Positions 50,250 through 59,279 of a stretch of 64,000 nucleotides of DNA are shown one piece after another. The stretch lies in the NCBI GenBank assembly GCA_037178625.1, contig CM074130.1:2294001-2358000 (forward strand). The letters run 5' to 3'. The DNA comes from Skeletonema tropicum. Taxonomy: Eukaryota; Bacillariophyta; Thalassiosirophyceae; Thalassiosirales; Thalassiosiraceae. The position numbers were made by a program, and so were the translations under genes. Numbering within the stretch: the stretch's first letter is position 1; the number at the start of each line of letters is the position of its first letter. Under the pieces are notes generated by a model, which searched no databases, was not told the origin of the DNA, and worked only from the letters and a program-made list of their open reading frames with translations.

Positions 50250-51128
50250 TTACGATACTTCTACTCTCTTTCGTGCTATCTCGGAGTACTTCTTCCAATC
50301 ACTGCCCAGTACTAGGTATGTGTAAAGAAAGACCAACATAAAATAGCCACCTGCAATGCCAGAATACAATGCAAACAGGTCATTTCTCCAGTATCTCGTC
50401 AGCAGTAAAACACCAGGAACCTGTCCTAGCCACGACGCAAGGAGACCACAGTAGAAAACACTGTCAGTCCGTCCCATGCTAATTGGAATCGCTTCAATTC
50501 CCACAGCTAAATTCATGAAGAATAGTGTAGCAGTAAAAGGCAGCCTACAATCCTCGAACAAATCAAGGTAGCTCTCATCATCAGTAAATATTCTTCCAAA
50601 CAATCTTGTGTTGTAGTACACCAGCATTGCCAGTACAAGTAGACAAACCATAACCAAAGATATCCCTACAAATTCAGCTTGTCTCGCAGCCAAACTGTGG
50701 CCACTGCCCAGTTTCAATCCAATTTTCACTCCAGACGCAGAACTAATAGCTCCCACAAATATCAACGTAATCCACAAGATACGATACGATGCATTGAATA
50801 GACCCACTTCTCTTTCTCCAAGAGTGGCAGCGATAGCCCCGATGAGCCCCATCCTCCAGAAATCAGATGCGAGTGACAAAGCCGCAGGGAAATACAGTGA
50901 CGAAAACGTTCGTATTCTTTCCAATGTTATTCCATCAATTATTGAAGTGATAAATTTGTGCTTTTGGCTAGCATCATTGCGTCTACTTGCAGAAAATGAA
51001 GAATCTTTCTTCAGAACATCTCGAAAGAACGTCCATAGGACAGTAGACTGAATCCATACCACCACCACTGTCACAATAGGGCATGCCTTGAAACCTAGAC
51101 CATCGAAACCTGGGACTGGAAAGCCCAG
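49869..51128. repeat. Long direct repeat B, right copy (1260 bp)
   Basis: Gapless counterpart of 47322-48581. Its left edge touches the truncated 5' end of retroelement B, with an AGAGG microhomology just before the junction in both sequences. Its right edge runs on seamlessly into the rest of the intact MATE gene. Confidence 0.93.
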
Positions 51129-51725
51129 CACAAAGATGCTTCCAAGTACAAGATTAAATCCAAGAGCAATCATTGATGTTGTGACTTCTGGTTGCATGAT
51201 GCGTTGAGCAGAAAGAAATTGAGACATTTGTCCGAATGCCAATTGAGCAGGGATGGAGAAGACAAATGCATTAGAATAGTAGCCTGCATCCTTGGCGATA
51301 TCCCTCGATTGGCCAAGCATAATCCATATTTGTTCAGTGTAACACCAAGATATGATCACCCCAATCGATATCAGCCCCAATACAATGCAAGATATCCTCA
51401 AATATACTAGTGCCAAACTGTGATTGTTTGCTCCTGTACATTGTCCAACAAGAATGCCGACAGCACTACCCTGAAGGAAAACACCTGTACACATTGTCCA
51501 CAAGTCCGAGAGGGCTGCCGCAGAGAGTGCCTCACCAGATACACGGCCAAGAAGAGCTGTGTCTATGGTTTTCATGCCAGTAAATGATACTCTTGAAATG
51601 AATATTGGCGCAGCAAGATGGAGTGTGTCGATTGCATCCTCAGTGATGCTGCTGACGGTCTCTTGTACATCTTCCTCTTTTGCATCGCCGCTATCCACTA
51701 GGAGTGGCGTGTCTTCGCGAACCAT
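50250..51725 (-). CDS. MATE family multidrug/toxin extrusion transporter
   Basis: 491 residues, single exon. Two six-helix halves are recognisable: IDTLHLAAPIFISRVSFTGMKTIDTALLGRVSGEALSAAAL-type opening (MatE domain start, with the conserved D-x-x-x-L-G-R motif), GILVGQCTGANN (the QxxGA(N) motif), and in the second half LGEREVGLFNASYRI and GVKIGLKLGSGHSLAAR. MATE proteins export organic cations or metabolites in exchange for Na+ or H+. The size agrees with eukaryotic MATEs (450-550). Residues about 200-491 are duplicated upstream in repeat B. It ends head-on against the TMEM260-like fragment. Confidence 0.9.
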   Translation of the reverse strand: MVREDTPLLVDSGDAKEEDVQETVSSITEDAIDTLHLAAPIFISRVSFTGMKTIDTALLGRVSGEALSAAALSDLWTMCTGVFLQGSAVGILVGQCTGANNHSLALVYLRISCIVLGLISIGVIISWCYTEQIWIMLGQSRDIAKDAGYYSNAFVFSIPAQLAFGQMSQFLSAQRIMQPEVTTSMIALGFNLVLGSIFVLGFPVPGFDGLGFKACPIVTVVVVWIQSTVLWTFFRDVLKKDSSFSASRRNDASQKHKFITSIIDGITLERIRTFSSLYFPAALSLASDFWRMGLIGAIAATLGEREVGLFNASYRILWITLIFVGAISSASGVKIGLKLGSGHSLAARQAEFVGISLVMVCLLVLAMLVYYNTRLFGRIFTDDESYLDLFEDCRLPFTATLFFMNLAVGIEAIPISMGRTDSVFYCGLLASWLGQVPGVLLLTRYWRNDLFALYSGIAGGYFMLVFLYTYLVLGSDWKKYSEIARKRVEVS

Positions 51726-52036
51726 GTTGATTAATAATGTTTCGCTATCCTATTAATACATAGGAGTAATGGTACCTACCTAATATGCCGAGAGAAACCC
51801 CATGGCGCGTGTATGGTGCGTGTGATGGTGATGTGCTCGATTGATTGTTGGTACCGCTTCAGTGTCAGTTCCTACGTGCAAATGATTCAAAAAATATCGC
51901 GAAATCACTCACCATCCCTCCTCTCGCAGGCATGGGGTCGGCTGACGTCAAACTAAAGAAGCTGTATTACAGTAGCTCATAATAATTAGAAGATAATAGT
52001 AATAGGGTTGCCTGTTGATAAAGCGGATATTGCAAG
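51726..52036. promoter_or_regulatory. Divergent intergenic region
   Basis: 311 bp between the MATE start (minus) and the MTHFSD-like start (plus). It has AT-rich stretches near 51727-51760 and 51975-52015. No gene or clear motif was recognised. Confidence 0.35.
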
Positions 52037-53290
52037 ATGATGACTCTCTTTCGTCGGGTTCAGGCAGCGTTTCTCTGCTTGTCGCTTTTTGTAGCTTGTA
52101 ATACTCTGACAGCAACAGCGTATCTTGTGCCTAATGCTGCGAGGACATTCAGACGTCACTCATCGTCTCTGCATACATTGCAGAGTAATGGTGCGTCTGC
52201 AGACGACAAATCGTCATTTGATGAAAAAGCATATGAAGCAGATCGGCTGTCAAAGGATGCAAAAGCTATGGATGAGATGAAACAAATTGCAACACAAGAA
52301 TTTTCGAAGCTACGCACACCCTGGAAGTGGAAGATACGCAAGGCAGTTTGGGATTATCTTGAAGATAAGGATCTTGCACAGTTCCCTCGTCCAGTCCACC
52401 ATCGAATCCCAAATTTTATCGGAGCAGATGATGCAGCCGAACGATTGGCAACATTGCCAGAGTTTCAAGAAGCAAAAATGGTCAAAGTTAATCCTGATAC
52501 ACCTCAGAGACAGGTCCGACATTTAGTATTGGAAAATGGCAAGACATTGCTAACTCCACAGCCACGATTGCGTACCGGATTCTTTTCGACACTGAAAACA
52601 GGTACCGAAGCAATACCATCTGATTTACCCATTGAACAACTCACTTCTTCCAAGGGCGCAGCCAAAAATGGCACACCAATTACCTTGTATGAAAAGTATA
52701 CAGTGGACTTGGTTGTGGTGGGGAGTACAGCCGTTTGTCCCAACACTGGTGCAAGAGTAGGTAAGGGAGAAGGATTCGCTGAACTTGAGTGGGGAATCTT
52801 ATCACAGCAGGGAAATCTCGATGCAGACAATGTTCTGGTTGTGACGACGGTACATGATTGTCAAGTGTATGATGGTGGTGTTGAGGAACCTTGGAAGAGT
52901 TTGATGAAACAACTCGAGGAGGAGCAAAAGGAGGATGGTAGCGCTTGCGCAGCAACAATAAGTAAGAGTCCATTTGGTACACTCACCCAACATGACGTAC
53001 CAGTAGACATTATCGTCACACCGACGCGAACCATTCACGTATCGAATCGATTGCCCAAACCATCGGGTGTGTATTGGGATTTGTTATCTCCTCAAAAACT
53101 GGCACAGATTCGTGTGTTACAAGAGTTGAAGAAGAGAACTGAAGAGGAGCTTGGTGTAACTTTGCCCAGTGGGCCTGATGAAGTATTGCCGCCTACTGCA
53201 AGCAGAAAGCGTGGTGGAAGAGGACGGGGAGGTCGTGGTAGAGGCAGGGGTGGAAGAGGACGAGGAAGAGGGGGTAGAGGCAGGAATTGA
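52037..53290 (+). CDS. MTHFSD: MTHFSD-like protein (formyltetrahydrofolate cyclo-ligase fold) with RGG tail
   Basis: 417 residues, single exon. The core (about 95-370) matches MTHFSD: WDYLEDKDLAQFPRPVHHRIPNF, KTLLTPQPRLRTGFF, VDLVVVGSTAVCPNTG, GKGEGFAELEWG, VVTTVHDCQV and the VDIIVTPTRTIHV strand. MTHFSD resembles 5-formyl-THF cyclo-ligase, but catalysis is unproven. Human MTHFSD ends in an RRM; here the C terminus (about 390-417) is an RGG/RGRGG box, also RNA-binding, so RNA association may be conserved in another form (inference). The N terminus is hydrophobic (AAFLCLSLFVAC) then Ser/Arg-rich, like a signal peptide plus transit peptide; secretory-route plastid import is possible but no classic ASAF motif is visible. 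Confidence 0.85.
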   Translation: MMTLFRRVQAAFLCLSLFVACNTLTATAYLVPNAARTFRRHSSSLHTLQSNGASADDKSSFDEKAYEADRLSKDAKAMDEMKQIATQEFSKLRTPWKWKIRKAVWDYLEDKDLAQFPRPVHHRIPNFIGADDAAERLATLPEFQEAKMVKVNPDTPQRQVRHLVLENGKTLLTPQPRLRTGFFSTLKTGTEAIPSDLPIEQLTSSKGAAKNGTPITLYEKYTVDLVVVGSTAVCPNTGARVGKGEGFAELEWGILSQQGNLDADNVLVVTTVHDCQVYDGGVEEPWKSLMKQLEEEQKEDGSACAATISKSPFGTLTQHDVPVDIIVTPTRTIHVSNRLPKPSGVYWDLLSPQKLAQIRVLQELKKRTEEELGVTLPSGPDEVLPPTASRKRGGRGRGGRGRGRGGRGRGRGGRGRN

Positions 53291-53843
53291 GTGCTACGGA
53301 GTGGATGCGATGAGCCATGGAGATAGATATGGTTTAGATTAGATTCTGAAATGGAGGCGCGATATAGGATAAAGTCACCAACAACTGGAGGGCATTTGCA
53401 CTAACTTTTTCATAGGGCTGCTACGTCTGCTTTCCTTCTGCTTTCCTTCTGCTTTCATCAACTGCCTGTGCTGCCTATCCGAATGTATTTCAAATTCCAC
53501 ATACACAGTTTAAAGAAATGAAAGGATTAGAAATGTTCATCTAAAATACTCTCTAGAGAGGAATGTACCCTACATGAATGATTGGACCAACTGCCACAAA
53601 GCTTTGTCAACTGGTACTGGTACATCATGATGTTGTGTTGAGACTTGAGACAGTATCCTAGAGAGACACGTATCTCTTTTGAGAGTGACTCATCATTGCA
53701 TTCAATCATCATCGTTCCCACGCGCCATTTCCGCCCCGACAATCAACTTCTTCACCACGCACAGCCAGCCCAACACTATTATTTACCCTTGCCAATACTT
53801 ACTGCTGATCAAACAAAAACCGATAACGAGTACACCAAGCAAC
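53291..53843. other. Intergenic region with short tandem repeat
   Basis: 553 bp between two plus-strand genes. It contains about three copies of an 11 bp unit TGCTTTCCTTC from about 53428. An in-frame extension of the following gene reaches an ATG at 53679 but looks like 5' leader (no conservation I recognise). No separate gene is supported. Confidence 0.4.
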
Positions 53844-55861
53844 ATGCCGGAAGCAAGCGCACATCAGTATCATGCCCACTTCGACTGTTTCAGTGGAGCC
53901 GCAGGAGACATGCTACTTGCGGCATGCCTTGATGCTGCCGACTTTCTTCCTCCTCTCCAACGTCTGGAAGCAGCTGATGCAAATAATTATCGAAAAGTTG
54001 CACCTGAAACAAAACAATCCGAAAGACTTCTAGCCCAGATATCACATGACTTGGAGCATGGCTTGCCTGAAATGAAAGGAGAGTTTGAATTGTCTGTAGA
54101 GCGCGTCTGGCGAGGTTCTGGGAGGATTGCTGCCAAGAAGCTCCATGTGAAGAGTATTTACCGCCATGAATCGGCACCAGTGCCTGGCACGGCTGCCCAC
54201 TCTCATTCGCATGAACATCATTCACACAACCACCACCATTCACATGAGCACAATGACAATCATCACTCACACGAGCATAGCCATGCTAAGGGCGATTCCA
54301 AGAAAAATGATCAACAGCCGCAGAAAAAGGAATCAAGTTTGCATCACAGCCATCACCATGACCATCACCTTGACCATCACCATGACCATCACCATCACCA
54401 CAGCCACTCCTCTGGAAATCACCACAATCACTCTCACCATCACAGTCATCATGGAGAAAGGGAAGATTCAGGTCATTCACATAGCAAACTCCGAAATCTA
54501 CCACAAATAGCTGAAATGCTGAGAGCATCACCCGCGAAGTATATTCCAACTTCAGTTGCTTCACTCGCCATCGAAGCCTTTACCGCTCTAGCACATGCCG
54601 AGATGCATACACATGGGGCTGAATCGATCAATCAAGTTCATTTCCATGAGGTTGGTGCTGTAGACAGTATCGTAGACACTGTGGGAACGTTGCTTGCACT
54701 ACATTATTTATCTGTTGATCTCGGCAGCGGTGATGGTCGAGATTGCAACATTACTAGTTCTCGACTCCCAATGGGGGAAGGGACTGTTTGGACCGACCAC
54801 GGACTTTTGCCAGTTCCAGCACCGGCAACTATGCGTCTCATGGTTGGTATGCCTACATGTCCTGGTCCATCGGGTGTTACTGGAGAGTTGGTCACTCCAA
54901 CAGCAGCAGCGTTGTTGCGAGTAGTGACGGGAGCCAACAACCAAGCCAAGCAGGGGAAACGCGGTGAATACTGGCAGCCAAAAGTGATTGCTGGACGACC
55001 TCCTTCTATGGTACCTGTAGCAATTGGGTTGGGAGCAGGGTCAAAAGATTTTGAAAGGCATCCAAACGTGTTGCGTTTGATATTAGGTGATTGCTCTACA
55101 CAAAAGCAAACTAATGTTGAAATAGATGCAATCGAAGAAACCATCGCGACATCAAACGATGAAGAACAGCAAAGTGATCATATTGAAAATGTAAGTAAGG
55201 AATCAGGTCGTCATTCTGAAGAGGGTAAGAGCCGCTCAAAAATTATCTGACTCGGTCAAGCATTGTAGAAAGCCTTCTCACAGTATTTGTTCCCCTCACA
55301 ACAGTAAACACCTCCAAGGTGAAGAACGATGCTGATACAACTTCAAGTCAGCTTTGGAATAGCAATACTCTCACTCAACTGGAAGCAAATATTGATGATG
55401 CTACACCAGAATTGATGGCACATGCAATAGATTTACTTCTAGAGAATGGAGCAATCGATGCATGGGTTGTCCCTATCGTGATGAAGAAAGGAAGACCGGC
55501 ACACTCTCTCAAATGTCTCTGCCATGATGACAAAAGAAAAGAGAGCGATCTGCTGGCCATTATGTTCCTACACACGACAACGCTTGGAATCCGCATCCAT
55601 CGCAACATTTCACGAGCATCACTTGAAAGAAGATTCATCAAAGTTAGGCTCCCATACCAAGACAATTCTAGAGATGGAGAAGTAGACGTGAAAGTTAGCT
55701 CATTCAAAAACGATGAGGTTGTATCATTGAAAGCAGAGTTCGACCAGTGCAAGCTAATTTCGAAAGAGAGCAACGTGCCATTGAAAATTGTGTCAAGCAC
55801 TGCAGAGCGATTGGCATGGCAACTGATAGAAATAGATACGGATGCACTTCATAGCAGGTGA
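53844..55861 (+). CDS. larC: LarC-like nickel-pincer-nucleotide nickel insertase (2 exons)
   Basis: Exons 53844-55224 and 55305-55861 give 645 residues (80 bp intron, GTAAGA...CAACAG, phase 1). The start MPEASAHQYHAHFDCFSGAAGDM gives the LarC opening D-C-F-S-G-x-x-G-D-M; EVGAVDSIVDTVG, LPMGEGTVWTDHGLLPVPAPAT and GPSGVTGELVTPTAAALL are further DUF111/LarC signatures; exon 2 supplies LEANIDDATPELMAHAIDLLL, the C-terminal LarC domain. Bacterial LarC inserts Ni into the pincer cofactor of lactate racemase using CTP. Residues about 115-215 are an unusually long His-rich block (HSHEHHSHNHHHSH and similar), a likely metal store. Some bacterial larC genes are read by a programmed frameshift; here the split is explained by an intron. 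Confidence 0.9.
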
Positions 55862-55886
55862 ACTACAAATAATGCACATTGTCTAT

Positions 55887-57356
55887 CTATGCTATTATAT
55901 CACTCATCGATTCAGGTGTCAAATTATCCCAGTGGATTCGACGAGTTCGAATCTTTACAATGATATTATCCAACCTCTGCATTGCCATCATCAATAATTC
56001 TGGACTCACAAAACAATAGCAAATTCTAAACATCCCTGGCTTTTGATCATGTTGCGCTGCACCTGGTGTCATGATAATGCGAGCTGCATCAAGTAATAAA
56101 GAGGCAAACTTAGCCTCTCCTTCAGCAGTTGGCTCTGGAAGAAGGGAAGAGAAGTCGGCATACACAAAGATACCGGCCTTGGCATGAAAAAATGGAATCA
56201 CCATCTCATCCAGCATTCTAGTACATAGTTCATAGCTGTACCGTATCTTCTCTCGCGACTGATGAAGGAAGTCATATACCCAATGATCATCCATAAATAT
56301 TTCCGCAATCATCATTTGCATTGGATGAGAGACTCCGCTGAATATGTTTAGGTTGGCAAGAGAACGAAGAAGCTTTTCATTTTGTGTGTATAAGGTACCC
56401 ATACGAAAGCCAGAAGCTCCAAAGTCTTTGGAGAGAGCCCAGACATGATGTACATCATCTCCTAATTCGTTGCTCAAAGTTCTCAAAATAGATTCAAACT
56501 GACCATCAAATGTGGACAACGCATATATTTCGTCACAGATTGTGTGCATATCTCGTGAGCGTGCCCAGTCAATGGCATCTTTCATCACCTCAGGCGAGTA
56601 AATTGTACCTATCGGATTGCAAGGGTTGGTTATTAAAAGCATTCTGACTCGCATTCCTTTCGCCTCTGCAGCTAATGCTGCATCTTCCAAATCTCGAGGA
56701 GATGGCCCTTTGGAAGGATCCCCACTACAATACACTGGCACTGCGATACACCCAGCAATAATCTTTAGATCGATATCAAATGCCGCATAATAGGGCGCAG
56801 GAATAAGTACTGCGTCTCCACACTCGGCCAAACAAAGAGCCAAATGACTAATCAGTGAAGATGCACCTGCACCATAACAAACGAGCTCTGGGCGGATGTA
56901 CGATAAACAATCCCCGAATGTCATGTTGGTTCTTTCAGGAAACAAAAAGTGCTTGGTAAGAAAGTATGCCAATGCTTCACGTGCTCCTGGCAACCCAAGA
57001 GTATTGTTGTAACAATAGACTGAGCTATCCGAAAATGATCGAGAGGCAGTCTCTATCTGCAAAAGTCTCACTCCCAACAACTCAATAATCAATTTATTTT
57101 CACTCATACATAACGGTATATAGCCTCTTGGATTTGTGTACGGATCACAATGATCCTGGAGACACTTCAAATAGTCCATGATATAAGGTAGTGTTGGCGT
57201 CAATAAAGATTCTCCTCTCTGACTGATGTCATGATTTCCATCGGCATCACCTCGTTTGCGTCTGCTGCTCTTGCGTTTCTTCCATCTCTTTTGAGCAATG
57301 CACATCAATGCCAGGGCAGAGAAGCATACTGCCGACTTGCCCGTGACGCCACTCAT
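55887..57356 (-). CDS. Class I aminotransferase, ACC-synthase-like (PLP enzyme)
   Basis: 489 residues, single exon. It has a short N-terminal hydrophobic stretch (FSALALMCIA) followed by Lys/Arg clusters. The core is fold-type I PLP: NTLGLPGAREALAYF, GAGASSLISHL (cofactor phosphate region), LIPAPYYAAFD, ITNPCNPIGTIYS, CDEIYAL and the PLP lysine in SKDFGASGFRMG, with the substrate-carboxylate Arg late in MFRICYCF. This order and SKDxGxxGFRxG point to the 1-aminocyclopropane-1-carboxylate synthase/ACCS subfamily. Whether it makes ACC or acts as an ordinary transaminase or lyase cannot be told. The stop is 25 bp from the LarC stop (convergent). Confidence 0.85.
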   Translation of the reverse strand: MSGVTGKSAVCFSALALMCIAQKRWKKRKSSRRKRGDADGNHDISQRGESLLTPTLPYIMDYLKCLQDHCDPYTNPRGYIPLCMSENKLIIELLGVRLLQIETASRSFSDSSVYCYNNTLGLPGAREALAYFLTKHFLFPERTNMTFGDCLSYIRPELVCYGAGASSLISHLALCLAECGDAVLIPAPYYAAFDIDLKIIAGCIAVPVYCSGDPSKGPSPRDLEDAALAAEAKGMRVRMLLITNPCNPIGTIYSPEVMKDAIDWARSRDMHTICDEIYALSTFDGQFESILRTLSNELGDDVHHVWALSKDFGASGFRMGTLYTQNEKLLRSLANLNIFSGVSHPMQMMIAEIFMDDHWVYDFLHQSREKIRYSYELCTRMLDEMVIPFFHAKAGIFVYADFSSLLPEPTAEGEAKFASLLLDAARIIMTPGAAQHDQKPGMFRICYCFVSPELLMMAMQRLDNIIVKIRTRRIHWDNLTPESMSDIIA

Positions 57357-57855
57357 CTTATATGCTATGCTGCCAAGTGAGAACTAATCTGATGTTGTTT
57401 GAACACACCTATTCCGAACAAATAATAGCTTCTCACTGTCGCAAGAAGTAATAAAAAATATCGCACTGATTGATTTGAGAATCAAATAATGAAAGCGTGA
57501 TGCCTTTATTGATTATGATGAGCTTTGATGGCAAAGATCCATGACACTGAAAGAGACAATAACTATGCTGTAATCCCACCACGACCAACGCACGACAACG
57601 CACACGAACGCACGAAGTTGTGCGCCCGGCAGGAAAAAGAACAATGCCGGATGCCGGGCAATAAGCAACAATGAGCAAGCAATGCCTTGAGATGAAGTAG
57701 ATGTTGCTGCTGTACAATACCCTCTAAAGGAGCTCAAAAATTGCGTCTTGGATCTTGCCAAGCAATATACTTCAATGGAATATAATCAAGCGGAGCTGCC
57801 ACCAGTAATTTAGTAAGGTTGATCGAAGTCTCGAAACAACGGCCGAAACAGCTAA
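57357..57855. promoter_or_regulatory. Divergent intergenic region
   Basis: 499 bp between the aminotransferase start (minus) and the carrier start (plus). It contains CGCACGACAACG-type short repeats near 57588-57620 and GGATGCCGGGCA near 57650. I see no gene I can support. Confidence 0.35.
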
Positions 57856-58867
57856 ATGGACATGTCGTCATTATCAAGTAGTCAAAATCAACAACCAAGG
57901 GCCCATAACATAGGAAGAAGGAATGAAACAACATGGTCTGACATAGACAAGACCAGATTGTACGGCATAGGAAGTGTCATGTATTCTGCCCTTACAGTTG
58001 CATTACACCCTCTCACTGTTGCCAAGATACGGAGGCAGGTAGCAACGAACAACAATCCTACCACCTTCCACTCAGGATCATTCTTTCAGAATTATTATCG
58101 CGGACTTAGTGTTGTGGTATCATTGGCTATACCGGCACGAATTATCTACATCAGCACATTGGAGTTCACACGAGAGTTGATAGACACCAATACGAGACAG
58201 TTCCTGTTCAACCCTCCGCCAGCAGCGGCAGTTTATGAGAAGCAACTTCAGAGTTTGATTCCATTTGTGACTTCATTTTCTGGAGGCATTGCAGGTGGTA
58301 TGGCTGCTGTGTCAAGTCAAGCAATTATTGTTCCGATGGATGTCATTTCACAAAAGTTAATGGTCATGGAAGATTCGGTGTACAGAGAGAAGGGAAGTGC
58401 AGTGAAAGTAATGAAATCAATAATAGCAAGAGAAGGATACTGGAGGATTATTTCGAGGATTTGGTCTTTCGCTGTTTACTAGTCTTCCGGCAGGAACAAT
58501 ATGGTGGGCATCGTATGCTGGAGTGAAGGACCAGCTGAATCATTACACAGATCCAAATTACCCCTCCACGGAAGCGATACCAGTAATTGCAAGACAGGGA
58601 CTTGTTCAAGTTACATCGGCGTTCAGTGCAGCATTCGCAGCATCAATTCTAACGCAACCTCTTGACACTATAAAAACTAGAATGCAGGTGGCAAAAGGGA
58701 AACCAGTATTCTTCTCGCCAGTCTCTGTTGCGAAGGAGTTAGCGTCAACGTCAGGCCTGTTTAAGGGTTTGCTGCCAAGGATAGGTCACATGGGTGTCTG
58801 GGGATCTGTTCTCAGTGCAGCCTATGAATATCTAAAATTTGTATCACGGAAAGACTATAACACTTAA
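57856..58867 (+). pseudogene. Mitochondrial carrier (SLC25A44-like), interrupted by a +1 frameshift
   Basis: Two frames make one carrier: 57856-58440 and 58442-58867. The first gives YGIGSVMYSALTVALHPLTVAKIRRQ (repeat 1), then GGIAGGMAAVSSQAIIVPMDVISQKLM (repeat 2). After GREGY-like REGY at 58438 the frame runs into TAG at 58480. Skipping one T (58441) restores GLFRGFGLSLFTSLPAGTIWW, the expected continuation, and then TQPLDTIKTRMQ (repeat 3). The pattern resembles SLC25A44-type (branched-chain amino acid) carriers. The break is a real mutation, a programmed +1 shift or a sequencing error; otherwise the gene is complete, which argues against an old pseudogene. No intron fits the gap. Confidence 0.75.
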
Positions 58868-58886
58868 TTACCATTCACACATACAG

Positions 58887-59081
58887 GTCATTGTAAGAGT
58901 AGGAACTGCATTCTTCCCCAAGACTCATCAGCAGATCTTCAATTTTATTCAGAGCGGGCTAGAACAACAAGATGCAGCTGAGCTGAAGAGAAGGAATACC
59001 ATTGTGCAGCAACCTAAACAACAAAATATGGGATTCTTTCACCCAGATACCAAGGACAAATTCACGAAGTTTCTTCCTTAG
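58887..59081 (+). other. Possible alternative last exon of the carrier
   Basis: A 64-codon frame starts after a CAG acceptor (58884-58886) and ends in a stop at 59081. It would join in phase 0 to the carrier if GTATCA at 58841 were used as a donor, replacing the last nine residues of the carrier by VIVRVGTAFFPKTHQQ... and a Gln/Lys-rich tail. The implied intron is only 46 bp, shorter than others in the window. This is a guess that transcripts would settle. Confidence 0.25.
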
Positions 59082-59279
59082 AGTAATTAAACAAAAGAGA
59101 TTCAATTATCAACCCAATAATGCAGAATGAAATTTGTTAAATCGAGAGTCCTTATGCTCTATACAACACCTTAACAATCCAGATGAGCCTAATAAAATAC
59201 CCACGATATAATATTGAATCCCCCCAATTCCATCTCCCAAATAGACAACAAAACTTTTAATTTCTCGCTTTAACAAATT

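Noticed and set aside
53679..53843. Longer LarC start adding 55 residues
   Set aside because: The extension looks like untranslated leader, while the ATG at 53844 places the conserved DCFSG motif at the usual distance from the start.
55190..55310. Programmed frameshift in larC as in some bacteria
   Set aside because: A clean GT-AG intron (55225-55304, phase 1) restores the frame; an earlier GTAAGT donor at 55191 was also considered but puts a stop in frame.
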